Shown: positions 34,853-41,996 of the stretch, piece by piece | Layout of the letters: every line of letters starts with the position of its first letter | How positions within the stretch are numbered: the stretch's first letter is position 1 | Program-made: the position numbers and the translations under genes | Notes under the pieces: generated by a model | What the model saw: only the letters and a program-made list of their open reading frames with translations | What the model was told of the DNA's origin: nothing | Databases searched by the model: none | Source: Nitrospirota bacterium | GTDB taxonomy: Bacteria > Nitrospirota > Nitrospiria > Nitrospirales > Nitrospiraceae | Assembly (NCBI GenBank): GCA_030684575.1 | Contig: JAUXVD010000003.1 | Coordinates: forward strand, 338,233 to 402,232 | Length of the DNA: 64,000 bases | Direction of reading: 5' to 3'

Positions 34853-35194
34853 ATGCACCTCTCTCCCGATCGATCTTTGGTCACACCCCTTTCCGACCCG
34901 GATCTCGCGCTGCGTCGTGAAGTCTTGGTGACGGGACTGTTCAAGTATGTGGCGGAGATTCAAGCGCTGGAGGACGGCTATGCATTCAAGTTTCGCCGCT
35001 CGGGATTGCTCAACAGGCGAATTGCGGATTACCTGCTATTCGAAGGCTTGCATGCGCCCCAACTGACGTTCGCATTGATTGAGGAATCGAACGAAGGCAC
35101 GTTGTGGTTGCAGGTGCGAGGATCGGTGAGCGAGAAGGCGAAGGTCACAATGGGTTATGTGCCGAACCACCCACTTATGCCATCTCTGGCCTAG
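34853..35194 (+). CDS. Hypothetical protein, 113 aa
   Basis: An open frame of 113 codons starting at ATG 34853, thirteen bases after the hairpin. The product is soluble, with alternating charged and hydrophobic residues (REVLVTGLFKYVAEIQALEDGYAFKFRRSGLLNRRIADYLLFEG; ALIEESNEGTLWLQVRG). This is compatible with a small alpha/beta domain. No family is recognised. Codon use resembles the neighbours, and no frame on the other strand is better, so I keep it as a gene. Confidence 0.5.
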   Translation: MHLSPDRSLVTPLSDPDLALRREVLVTGLFKYVAEIQALEDGYAFKFRRSGLLNRRIADYLLFEGLHAPQLTFALIEESNEGTLWLQVRGSVSEKAKVTMGYVPNHPLMPSLA

Positions 35195-35241
35195 GTTCTG
35201 GTCCCATGGCTTTACCAATCCCTGGCTCGATGAGGTCGAGC

Positions 35242-35457
35242 CTAGGCGAGGGCCGGTTTACTCTTTTTCCACCGGTCGCTTCCGTAGATGGGCGTGCGGG
35301 CTCGGCTTGGGTGGGGAGGACGGCGGCGTTGGCGATTGAGGACGATCACGCGGTCGATGACATCCCCGCAGTGGAGGCAACGAAAAGCCGGAATCCTGGT
35401 TCCTCCCTCGCAGATGATCTCAGGCACTCTCAATCCGGCACAACGGGTACAGGGCAT
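35242..35457 (-). CDS. Small zinc-ribbon protein (CxxCxGL ... CxxCGxxIDRxIxxNR type)
   Basis: The 71-aa product starts MPCTRCAGLRVPE and continues RCLHCGDVIDRVIVLNRQR, a two-knuckle zinc ribbon, and then has a basic tail. The same pattern recurs in the unlinked gene at 52583-52759 (MECPKCKGLMMLE ... KCINCGAIIDRTISNNR), which shows this is a genuine protein family of the organism. It lies fifteen bases after the deacetylase stop on the same strand. A nucleic-acid or protein-binding role is possible; the function is unknown. Confidence 0.65.
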   Translation of the reverse strand: MPCTRCAGLRVPEIICEGGTRIPAFRCLHCGDVIDRVIVLNRQRRRPPHPSRARTPIYGSDRWKKSKPALA

Positions 35458-35471
35458 AGATCACTCTTTGG

Positions 35472-36410
35472 TTAGACGGTCGTGAGTAGCGGCGACTCCT
35501 CTTGGGAATCACATGGTTCTGAATTGAGGGCTGTGCGGACGGGCGCGCTCTGAACCTGGTCGCGAATCGCAAGTACGACCTTGCAGGCCGGTCCAAACTG
35601 AAAATCTGTGAGCAGCAGATCAAGCCGGCCGGCTGTCTTCTCCAGATTGAAGTAGTGACAGAATTCTGAAAAGACGGTGCCCCGCATGCGCGGTTGTGCG
35701 GCATCGATCTCCCAGGTCCGCATGGAGAGCACGATCGGTTCGTTGAGCGCTTCGATTCGAGAGAGGAGGGATTTCAATATCGGATACCTGAACGCTCTGA
35801 GATATCCGCCACTGCCTATCGCCTTGCGGAATCCTCCAAGGTTCATGGTGGAGGGTGGGATTTCCCAGAGACGGATGCCTTCCAACGTAAGCCTATGGAT
35901 CCATGGGCTTGCTCCTGGTATCCCTGCCAGGTCATGGCGGATGGGAAGCACGCTGCTATCGTACAGAAATCCTTCTTCGGCCACGATCGGCAGAGCCCAG
36001 GGTGTGTGCGCGGTGATGCTCAGGCTTGGTGCGCGATATCCGACGACCTGGTGCCCGGTGACATCCTCCAGAATATCTTTGGCTCGACGAATATCCTCTC
36101 GAAAACGCTGCGGAGTTTGTGCGGCGACCAATTCATGCCCATACCCGAGACAGGCAATCTCGTGGCCGGCGGCCGAAACTGCGCGAATGATTGCGGGGTA
36201 TTGTTCGGCCAACCACCCGAGCGAAAAGAACGTCGCTTTCGTTGAGCGGTGACCCAGCAACTCGAGGATTCGCTCGATGCTTACGTGGACCCGGCTCTGA
36301 GATGTTGCCCAGGAGCGCCTCCGCATAGGGGAGTCGAACCGAGACGCATGGAAATGCTCCTCGAGATCGAAGGTGAGAATATGGTGCGGTCGTTGGTCGA
36401 TACCCTGCAT
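35472..36410 (-). CDS. Exosortase-system polysaccharide deacetylase (NodB domain + DUF3473)
   Basis: Start ATG 36410 is decided by AAGGAG six bases upstream; the frame is open further but that part looks non-coding. The 312-aa protein begins near the catalytic motif HHILTFDLEEHFHASRF (Asp15), and has KATFFSLGWLAEQYP, GYRAPSLSI and WEIDAAQPR plus the DUF3473 C-terminus. It belongs to the subgroup found with exosortase polysaccharide loci, which deacetylates GlcNAc-type polymers. In the metal motif the usual SHGYxH is CLGYGH, so one of the His ligands (position 88) is Leu. This may reduce activity. It stands 15 kb from the EPS operon. Confidence 0.8.
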   Translation of the reverse strand: MQGIDQRPHHILTFDLEEHFHASRFDSPMRRRSWATSQSRVHVSIERILELLGHRSTKATFFSLGWLAEQYPAIIRAVSAAGHEIACLGYGHELVAAQTPQRFREDIRRAKDILEDVTGHQVVGYRAPSLSITAHTPWALPIVAEEGFLYDSSVLPIRHDLAGIPGASPWIHRLTLEGIRLWEIPPSTMNLGGFRKAIGSGGYLRAFRYPILKSLLSRIEALNEPIVLSMRTWEIDAAQPRMRGTVFSEFCHYFNLEKTAGRLDLLLTDFQFGPACKVVLAIRDQVQSAPVRTALNSEPCDSQEESPLLTTV

Positions 36411-36552
36411 CGAGGTCTCCTTCATGGCATTGCGGCCCGGGGCTTGTCCCTTCTCCTGGCGGGAAGGGACAAGCGCGGGGAGCCAGGTGCACGGCGAGGT
36501 AGCAGCTGGACTCCAAGGTGCGGGCGTGGCGGTGGTGGTGTTCGGCATCGGG

Positions 36553-36975
36553 TTAATTTCCGGCGGCTTCTTGTTTGACGAGGGAGAGACAGGGGACGCA
36601 CAAGAGCGAATCCGGCTGCACCTTCAGCCTGGCCTCGGGGATCTTTTGAGCGCAGCGGGAACAGATGCCATATGAATGCGCATGCATAGACGTGAGCGCC
36701 TGCTCAATCCGTCGAAGCTTCTCGATCGCGAGAATATTCACGGACAAGGCGACATCGAGCTCATGCTCAGCCGCGGCCTGGTCGATAGGATCGGGGAAGA
36801 GTTCCGGTTCTGTCATGAACATATGGGAGATCATGGTTTCGCGTGTGAGCACCGCTCGAAGTCTATTGAGTTCTCGCAGAAGATCCGCGAAGTGTGTGCT
36901 GGTCCGCGGCTGGATCTTCAGGTGTTTCGTCTGAGCCATTTTTTGGGTGCGGTTTGAGGAACTTGTGTGTGGCAT
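36553..36975 (-). CDS. DksA/TraR-family C4 zinc-finger protein
   Basis: ATG 36975 has GGGAGG eight bases upstream; an internal ATG at 36939 lacks one. The 140-aa product has a long helical hairpin (residues 27-95, with LFPDPIDQAAAEHELDVALS) and the zinc finger GICSRCAQKIPEARLKVQPDSLLCVPC (C-x2-C-x17-C-x2-C). The coiled-coil tip contains D-P-I-D, comparable with the DksA tip D-x-x-D-x-A. Such proteins bind the RNA polymerase secondary channel and modulate transcription with or without ppGpp. It lies upstream of the deacetylase gene on the same strand (142 bp gap). Confidence 0.85.
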   Translation of the reverse strand: MPHTSSSNRTQKMAQTKHLKIQPRTSTHFADLLRELNRLRAVLTRETMISHMFMTEPELFPDPIDQAAAEHELDVALSVNILAIEKLRRIEQALTSMHAHSYGICSRCAQKIPEARLKVQPDSLLCVPCLSLVKQEAAGN

Positions 36976-37158
36976 CGGCGTGACCTCCCTGTGGCGATAC
37001 TTCTACTCTCCCCAAGACACGGGGCGATCAGCAACGGATCAAATCTGTGTAACGCGGGTCTGCTTTCTGTGGTGAGTGAGGAGAAAGGTGCCCGTGATCC
37101 TCGCAATTCGTGAAGAGCGAAGGTGTTCTTTGCGGATGACTGTCTCTGAGTGGAGGAA

Positions 37159-37175
37159 GTTAACGAACTTGTAAC
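37159..37175 (+). promoter_or_regulatory. Pho-box-like tandem repeat before the lipoprotein gene at 37269
   Basis: GTTAAC (37159-37164) and TGTAAC (37170-37175) are 11 bp apart, with TTAGGC (37187-37192) as a weak -10. They lie 94 bp before the preferred start. The rest of the 36976-37211 spacer shows nothing. Confidence 0.5.
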
Positions 37176-37268
37176 ATGCCCTTGTGTTAGGCGTAATGGT
37201 GCAAGCCCAGAATGCTCAAGTTGAAGGATGACAGGCTTTCGATGTGCGTGTTTTCCGGAGTGACAGCC

Positions 37269-37676
37269 ATGACCCTGGAGATTCGAGTGGGAACGACGAG
37301 GATGCGGACGTTCTGTCTGTTGGTGGTGGGTGCGCTGCTGTGCGTCACGGTGGGTTGCGTTCGCCCCCAGAAGTTCATCGACGTCACATGCGGACATATG
37401 CCTGGCGAGACGCTGCTCGATCGGGAAGCCGCAATCCAATGTCAACAATTCAAGCAGGACGAAGCAGCCACCGCGGCGTATAGCGAAGCCAGCTTGCTCC
37501 TCAAGTCTTACCGGGCCTGTTTGGAGAAGTACGAGCAGGCCCCAGCGCGTGCTCGCGAATATTGCGGCCAGTACGGAAAAGCGCTGCAAGACATCGGGCT
37601 GAAGATCAAAGAGCCCGTCGACAGTACCCCTCCGGCAAAAAATGCGAATGGGCCTCCGCCGAAAACCAAGTATTAA
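37269..37676 (+). CDS. Hypothetical Cys-rich lipoprotein
   Basis: Starting at ATG 37269 (GGAG nine bases upstream; ATG 37302 is possible), the product has 135 aa. It has a lipoprotein signal ending VTVGCVRP and a helical mature region with four further cysteines (VTCGHM, IQCQQF, RACLEKY, EYCGQYG), then a Pro-rich tail. The paired cysteines suggest disulfides in the periplasm. No family is recognised. The TTAAC repeats at 37159-37175 point to phosphate-starvation expression. It is convergent with the lipoprotein gene at 37688. Confidence 0.6.
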   Translation: MTLEIRVGTTRMRTFCLLVVGALLCVTVGCVRPQKFIDVTCGHMPGETLLDREAAIQCQQFKQDEAATAAYSEASLLLKSYRACLEKYEQAPARAREYCGQYGKALQDIGLKIKEPVDSTPPAKNANGPPPKTKY

Positions 37677-37687
37677 TTCTTTCTTCC

Positions 37688-37993
37688 CTATGGATGGTTC
37701 GTCTGTTCCCCTCTGCGGCAAAACCGTGGCTCCCAGTGCGTCGACCGCCGATCTTCGTTAAAGTAGACGCGATATCCCACACAGCGAGAACTTCCTGACA
37801 GAAATTCATAGTCCCAAGCCTCTATTCCAGTCGGAAGCCGTTTGAGCCGTTGTGGATAGCCGAATCGGCGGATCATGTCGTCCTGACCGATCTGTCCGAT
37901 GCTGGCTTCGAACTCTTCCACTCGGGGATGACTGCAAGACAGAAGGGACAACAGGAGACAGCAGGAAAGGAGCAGAGACAACGTCTTAGTCAT
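37688..37993 (-). CDS. Small lipoprotein, OmlA/SmpA-like pattern
   Basis: The frame is open to 38080, but the natural start is ATG 37993, giving MTKTLSLLLSCCLLLSLLSCSHP, a lipoprotein signal (lipobox L-L-S-C). The 101-aa product continues QDDMIRRFGYPQRLKRLPTGIEAWDYEF and RCVGYRVYFNEDRR, a pattern like the small SmpA/OmlA-type envelope lipoproteins (a turn DxxxxFGxPxxxxxxxxGxxxWxY). It begins seventeen bases after the phoB stop on the same strand, so it is probably co-transcribed with phoB. Confidence 0.65.
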   Translation of the reverse strand: MTKTLSLLLSCCLLLSLLSCSHPRVEEFEASIGQIGQDDMIRRFGYPQRLKRLPTGIEAWDYEFLSGSSRCVGYRVYFNEDRRSTHWEPRFCRRGEQTNHP

Positions 37994-38009
37994 GTGCAAC
38001 GGTCGCCCG

Positions 38010-38723
38010 TTAGCGCTGCTTCTCAGTCGCGTGGTCCGACAGTTTGTACCCCAACGATTTGACCGAGATGATGGCGTCATCGAGCAGCGGGATTTTCATC
38101 TTCAGCCGGCGGACATGCACGTCCACGGTTCGCGTGGTCCCATAGTAGTCGTAGCCCCATATGGCATTCAGCAAGACATCCCGTGTCAGCACACGCCCAG
38201 GGTGCCGCAGCAGGTGTTCGAGCAGGCCAAACTCTTTGGCCGTGAGTGCGACCTCTTTGCCCTTCACGGTCACTTCGTGCCGGGAGAGTTCCATGACGAG
38301 CGGCCCGAAGCTAAAGGATGATTGCTTGGGATCGTCTGTCCGTTCGAGGCGACGAAAGAGCGCTTTGACCCTGGCGATCAATGCTTTGGGACTGAACGGT
38401 TTCGCCACATAGTCGTCGGCGCCGAGTTCGAGTCCGACAATGGTGTCCGACTCCTCGGCTTTGGCCGTCAGCATGATGATGGGAAGCAGAGCGGTGTCCG
38501 GCGCGTTGCGGACTTTCTTGCAGACTTCAAGGCCGTCCATTTCTGGCAGCATGAGGTCAAGAATCAGAAGGTCGGGATGCCCGGACTTAATGAGCATCAA
38601 CGCTTCGGCGCCAGACTGCGCAATACTCGCGTGAAACCCTTCCTTCTCCAAGTAGTGTTTCACGAGTTGGGCGATGTCCGCCTCATCTTCGACGATCAGG
38701 ACCTTCTTGGGAGCAAGAGGCAT
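38010..38723 (-). CDS. phoB: PhoB-type response regulator
   Basis: This 237-aa protein has a canonical receiver: acidic pair in LIVEDEADIAQLV, phosphoacceptor Asp in LLILDLMLPEMDG, Thr in IIMLTAKAEE and Lys in DDYVAKPFSP. An OmpR-type winged helix follows (LSRHEVTVKGKEVALTAKEFGLL, TRTVDVHVRRLK, SVKSLGYKL). Sequence and neighbours (phoX, ppk1, pstS-like) support PhoB, the phosphate-starvation activator, though a cognate PhoR kinase is not in the window. The tandem repeat upstream (38798-38814) suggests autoregulation. The lipoprotein gene follows at 17 bp. Confidence 0.8.
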   Translation of the reverse strand: MPLAPKKVLIVEDEADIAQLVKHYLEKEGFHASIAQSGAEALMLIKSGHPDLLILDLMLPEMDGLEVCKKVRNAPDTALLPIIMLTAKAEESDTIVGLELGADDYVAKPFSPKALIARVKALFRRLERTDDPKQSSFSFGPLVMELSRHEVTVKGKEVALTAKEFGLLEHLLRHPGRVLTRDVLLNAIWGYDYYGTTRTVDVHVRRLKMKIPLLDDAIISVKSLGYKLSDHATEKQR

Positions 38724-38797
38724 GGGGTCTCCATCTCTGCGGCATGATGGGCTGAGTCCTAAGGCAATCTGGCCATGCCGTAGGATAAACCTTCAAT

Positions 38798-38814
38798 GTT
38801 ACGGTTGTATTAAC
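38798..38814 (-). promoter_or_regulatory. Pho-box-like tandem repeat before phoB
   Basis: On the minus strand GTTAAT (38814-38809) and CGTAAC (38803-38798) are 11 bp apart, 75 bp upstream of the phoB start. The position suits autoregulation by PhoB. Confidence 0.5.
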
Positions 38815-38843
38815 TCAGAATAGGTACGAGAGAGGGCAGAGAG

Positions 38844-39365
38844 GTGACAGTTGAGACAGGCGAGGTCGAGGAGACAAGCGGCTATGCCAAGACATTGGGT
38901 GAGGACATCTATCGGCGGCAGCGTGAACGGTTGACTCCTATCGTGGCCGCGAGCGATGTCGTCGTGACGACAGCGGCGGTTCCTGGCCAACGAGCGCCGA
39001 TGCTCATCACGGCCGACATGGTGGCGCGAATGGCGCGGGGCTCGGTCATTGTGGATGTGGCGGCTGACCGCGGCGGCAACTGCGAACTCACCCGTCCAAA
39101 TGAAGTGGTGGTGCATCATGGGGTGACCGTGCTGGGACCGACCAATCTGCCGAGCACGGTGCCGATGCACGCGAGCCAGATGTATGGAAGGAACCTTGCC
39201 AATGTCCTTCTCTGCCTGTGCAAAGACGGTTTCCTGCGCGTGGATGTGGCGGATGAGATCACGCGTGAGACGCTGGTAACGCGAGGTGGAGCAGTGGTCC
39301 ATCCGAGGATCGGCGCATTGCTCAGTGCCACGCATAACGACGTTGCCGAAGAAAGGAACGCGTGA
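38844..39365 (+). pseudogene. pntA: NAD(P) transhydrogenase alpha subunit (PntA part 1), 3' fragment
   Basis: A GTG at 38844 opens a 173-residue frame that begins within the NAD-binding domain (VEETSGYAKTLGEDIYRRQRE). It continues with the family's C-terminal half: VVVTTAAVPGQRAP, GSVIVDVAADRGGNCE and VTVLGPTNLPSTVPMHASQMYGRNL. A normal PntA-1 subunit has about 380 aa; roughly 200 N-terminal residues, including the GxGxxG nucleotide loop, are missing. The following gene is also cut. I treat it as the remnant of a proton-translocating transhydrogenase operon. A stable fragment being expressed is possible but unlikely to be active. Confidence 0.75.
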
Positions 39366-39568
39366 TGGAGACCGCCGTGCTCGGGTTGACGATTTTCGTG
39401 CTGGCCCTCTTTGCGGGATTCGAAATCATCGCGAAAGTGCCGCCCACGCTCCATACGCCGCTCATGTCCGGCGCCAATGCGTTCTCAGGCATCACGCTGG
39501 TTGGGGCCTTGCTGGCTGCCGGGTCTGAACGGGACCTGCTCATGAGCGCGCTGGCTAAACGGGGCTGA
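39365..39568 (+). pseudogene. Transhydrogenase membrane subunit alpha-2 (PntAB), truncated
   Basis: ATG 39365 overlaps the preceding stop (TGATG). The frame gives METAVLGLTIFVLALFAGFEIIAKVPPTLHTPLMSGANA, the typical start of the about 100-aa alpha-2 membrane subunit. It then ends after GSERDLLMSALAKRG, where family members continue with two more helices. No pntB follows. The loss of similarity near 39556 coincides with the start of the lower-GC island, so this may be the left junction of the mobile element. Confidence 0.7.
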
Positions 39569-39741
39569 AGATTATGCACTGGGAAGTTGAATCTGCGGAA
39601 TTTAAAAACGGTTGGCCAACAAACTATCCTGTCCTTGCGACTGCGGGCGGCGTCTGGGTGTATGCATTTTGAACCGTCGCCTTCGAATCTTTCGACTGCT
39701 TGCTCAACGGAATTGGTATCGGAAGCTTCTTCTTGAATTTC

Positions 39742-39924
39742 TCAGAGAAAAGACAGATGTCGTGGACCCGTAGTCTGACCAGAGACGATGTGGCACTCTT
39801 CGCCGACAAGCGATGCGTCATCACCTGCAGTGGCATCAATGGCCAATTCGAGACGGCAGATAGCACACCGATTTCCAGACCGTCCCCAAAGTAATTTTCT
39901 TGTCTTGTCTGTCATCGCCGACAT
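39742..39924 (-). pseudogene. HNH endonuclease, N-terminal part only
   Basis: The 60-residue frame reads TRKLLWGRSGNRCAICR and GEECHIVSGQTTGPRH, the first zinc knuckle and the first His region of HNH nucleases. Full-length proteins continue with the second C-x2-H/H-N-H part, which is absent: the frame ends six residues later. It follows the ImmA/IrrE gene by about 70 bp on the same strand and was probably the last gene of the module. The region 39569-39741 contains no intact gene. Confidence 0.55.
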
Positions 39925-39996
39925 AAAGAATCAGAATTGTGATGGCGTGGATGGCGCCCAAGAGAGGCTCCTTTCTTCTCTCCCCATCAAACTGAA

Positions 39997-40791
39997 TTAA
40001 ACGGACGACAGTTGACTCGCTGACGGCGACAGAGCCTGCCAGGAGAGGAGTGTCAAAACAAGGTGGGTGGTGACAGGAATCGAATCCTCTATGACCTGCG
40101 CAATTTTGGCCTCTTCTCCTCCAAACCAAACTGACGCTGGGAGTGTCACCGGGCCACAAGGCTCATCCTCTCGATGAAGCAACCCGTACGCACCGGTTTC
40201 AGGTCGAAGCGTCCGTCGCGGCCATTGTTCAGCTGCTTTCATGGCCGCGCTGGGGATGAATTGCGTCCGGCGGTCACGCGTTGAATACACTGCCATGCAG
40301 GGACTCGTTGCCAGCTCGACCAACCGAACAGCCGTTGCCGTCAGGCTGGTGTGGAACTGTTTTGCAAGGCTTCTGACCGTGTCGAACGTAATCGGCTTGC
40401 CTGCCGCCATAGGTTGGAACAGATAGGCCGGCATCAGCAGTTCGGCCGCATAGCGATTCGCGGCCACTTCTTTATTGTTCCCGGTCCATTCGCGCGTCAG
40501 TTGATCATGGTCGCAGATCAATGCCACCTTGCCTCGATGCCAAATCCAGTGTCCAAGTTCATGGGCCGCTGTGAATCGTTGTTGCTCAAGACGAGCTGAC
40601 CGATTCACTGTAATGATGGCACGGTCTCGATTGCCAATTACACGCCCCGCACAGCCTTCCAGCAGTTCATAGACGATAGTCGCTCCGCAATGCTGGGCTA
40701 CGGTCTCAATCTCGATCTCTTGAGGATTCGCAATGCCTAGCTCCTGCAGCAACGTGTCAGGATTTCTGTAGCGTGTCGGTTCAGTGGACAT
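39997..40791 (-). CDS. ImmA/IrrE-family metallo-endopeptidase
   Basis: From ATG 40791 (MSTEPTRYRNPDTLLQELGI) the protein has 264 aa; a frame open to 40920 overlaps the previous gene and is not used. The zinc protease motif is FTAAHELGHWIWHRG (H-E-x-x-H), with the third ligand region NKEVAANRYAAELLMP. This is the typical ImmA/IrrE (COG2856) core. Members cleave repressors or anti-regulators to switch mobile elements or stress regulons. No XRE-type HTH domain is fused. It begins ten bases after the stop of the 148-aa protein, so that protein is a plausible substrate or partner. Confidence 0.85.
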   Translation of the reverse strand: MSTEPTRYRNPDTLLQELGIANPQEIEIETVAQHCGATIVYELLEGCAGRVIGNRDRAIITVNRSARLEQQRFTAAHELGHWIWHRGKVALICDHDQLTREWTGNNKEVAANRYAAELLMPAYLFQPMAAGKPITFDTVRSLAKQFHTSLTATAVRLVELATSPCMAVYSTRDRRTQFIPSAAMKAAEQWPRRTLRPETGAYGLLHREDEPCGPVTLPASVWFGGEEAKIAQVIEDSIPVTTHLVLTLLSWQALSPSASQLSSV

Positions 40792-40801
40792 GAGCTGGGA
40801 A

Positions 40802-41248
40802 TTAATCCTGTTTCGCTTTTTGCTCCAGCAGCCCCAAATGGTGGAGTTGTCGAAGGAAACTATCCAAATCTTTGTTTGTGAGATGGCTAAATCCACGATA
40901 ATGGGCCGTTGCCATGGCATGGCGCAGAAGATGGTGTTTCGTGAGACACGCCTTGACTAGCGCAATCTTGTCCTTATAGAGGCGTGGGAGAAGAGGGGTT
41001 GCACGCTCTAAGTCCTGTCGTGTTACTTCATAGGATTGGCGCGCCTGCTCTCGCAAGCGTGTCCCGTGTCGCCGGATGGCTTCTTCAATGACAGCCCTTC
41101 CGCGTTGGGCAATGAGTGCTGGATCGTCCCCGTCACGACGAGTGGCCTCGATAATGTCTTCGTCTGATGCATCCAGCACATCGTCGGCATAAATATTCCA
41201 GAATTGCTCGACCTGTTCGGGCGATATACTCCTCGCTCTACTCATCAT
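40802..41248 (-). CDS. Unknown helical protein between sigma factor and ImmA/IrrE protease
   Basis: The 148-residue product (MMSRARSISPEQVEQFWNIY...) is predicted to be almost all helical and highly charged. Segments include DASDEDIIEATRRDGDDPALIAQRGRAVIEEAIRRHG and HLTNKDLDSFLRQLHHLGLLEQKAKQ. Its start overlaps the end of the sigma-like gene (ATGATGAG), and the protease gene follows at ten bases: strict coupling. No family is recognised. By position it could be an anti-sigma factor, a co-regulator or the protease substrate; this is inference only. Confidence 0.65.
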   Translation of the reverse strand: MMSRARSISPEQVEQFWNIYADDVLDASDEDIIEATRRDGDDPALIAQRGRAVIEEAIRRHGTRLREQARQSYEVTRQDLERATPLLPRLYKDKIALVKACLTKHHLLRHAMATAHYRGFSHLTNKDLDSFLRQLHHLGLLEQKAKQD

Positions 41249-41837
41249 TTTTCCCCTGTGCTTTCAATTGCTTCATGCTGTCATATACACGACGCAATCG
41301 CTGGTCTCGTCTGACGTATTCTTTTTTTGACATATTCAGTTTCTGTTGAATTGCTGGCCCCTTCAAGCCCTGACACTTCAGCTCATACAGCTCAGCCGCC
41401 ACAGGATCCTGATCAAGCATGTCATAGAATTTCACGCTAAGAGCGGTACGCCATTCCTTCTCTTGTCGCGCCTCAAGTTCACCATCTGGAGCCATTATAG
41501 AAGACGGGTAATTGGCGAGTGCACTTTCTGCAGCTTCCCCCCTGAGGTACTCCGGCCGATGATTGACCTGTGTCGCAACCTCGTTGCTGGTCATACTTCT
41601 GATCACACCGCAGAGGTACGGTACAACTTTGACACGATCTGGATCCCATGGTCGATCATTGGATGCCAGCATCTTAATGATGGCATCGTTAACCAGATCC
41701 CATTCTGCCAAATCTGGCAGTGAAAGACCGTCTGCACATTTCCGAAGACGCCGATACGCAAATCGGCGCAGCTGATTGAGCTCCACGTCGGAAAGTGACC
41801 TAAGGACCTTCTGCTTGTCTGCGAGTGTTGCAATCAA
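41238..41837 (-). CDS. Sigma-70-like (ECF-type) factor of the mobile element
   Basis: The frame starts at TTG 41837 (an in-frame TGA precedes it by six bases, so there is little choice), giving 199 aa. The N-terminal half (LNQLRRFAYRRLRKCADGL ... LVNDAIIKMLASNDRPWDPDRVKVVPYLCGVIRSMTSNE) follows the sigma region 2 pattern. The C-terminal part (AELYELKCQGLKGPAIQQKLNMSKKEYVRRDQRLRRVYDSM) looks like the region 4 helix-turn-helix. It is divergent from tnsA with about 160 bp between. It probably directs transcription of its own operon or of the transposase genes. Confidence 0.65.
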   Translation of the reverse strand: MIATLADKQKVLRSLSDVELNQLRRFAYRRLRKCADGLSLPDLAEWDLVNDAIIKMLASNDRPWDPDRVKVVPYLCGVIRSMTSNEVATQVNHRPEYLRGEAAESALANYPSSIMAPDGELEARQEKEWRTALSVKFYDMLDQDPVAAELYELKCQGLKGPAIQQKLNMSKKEYVRRDQRLRRVYDSMKQLKAQGKNDE

Positions 41838-41996
41838 GGACAGTCAGAGACGCATAACCTGGTGAAAAACAGCTCAATAGTGGTCAGCAAGAACAGTATG
41901 CAAAATTTATTTGCGTTTGGCCCGTCAAAATCCGCCGTCAGTTTAGCATACCTTTAATAGAGAGTCAGAAATTCTCAACCATCATGAGGAAACACC
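41838..41996. promoter_or_regulatory. Divergent promoter region between sigma-like gene and tnsA
   Basis: This 159-bp AT-rich spacer separates the two head-to-head operons. It contains the inverted repeat GCAAA-N5-TTTGC (about 41900-41914) and two elements AGTATGC and GCATACC in opposite orientation (about 41896 and 41948), which could be operators. No clear -35/-10 pair was chosen. Confidence 0.35.
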
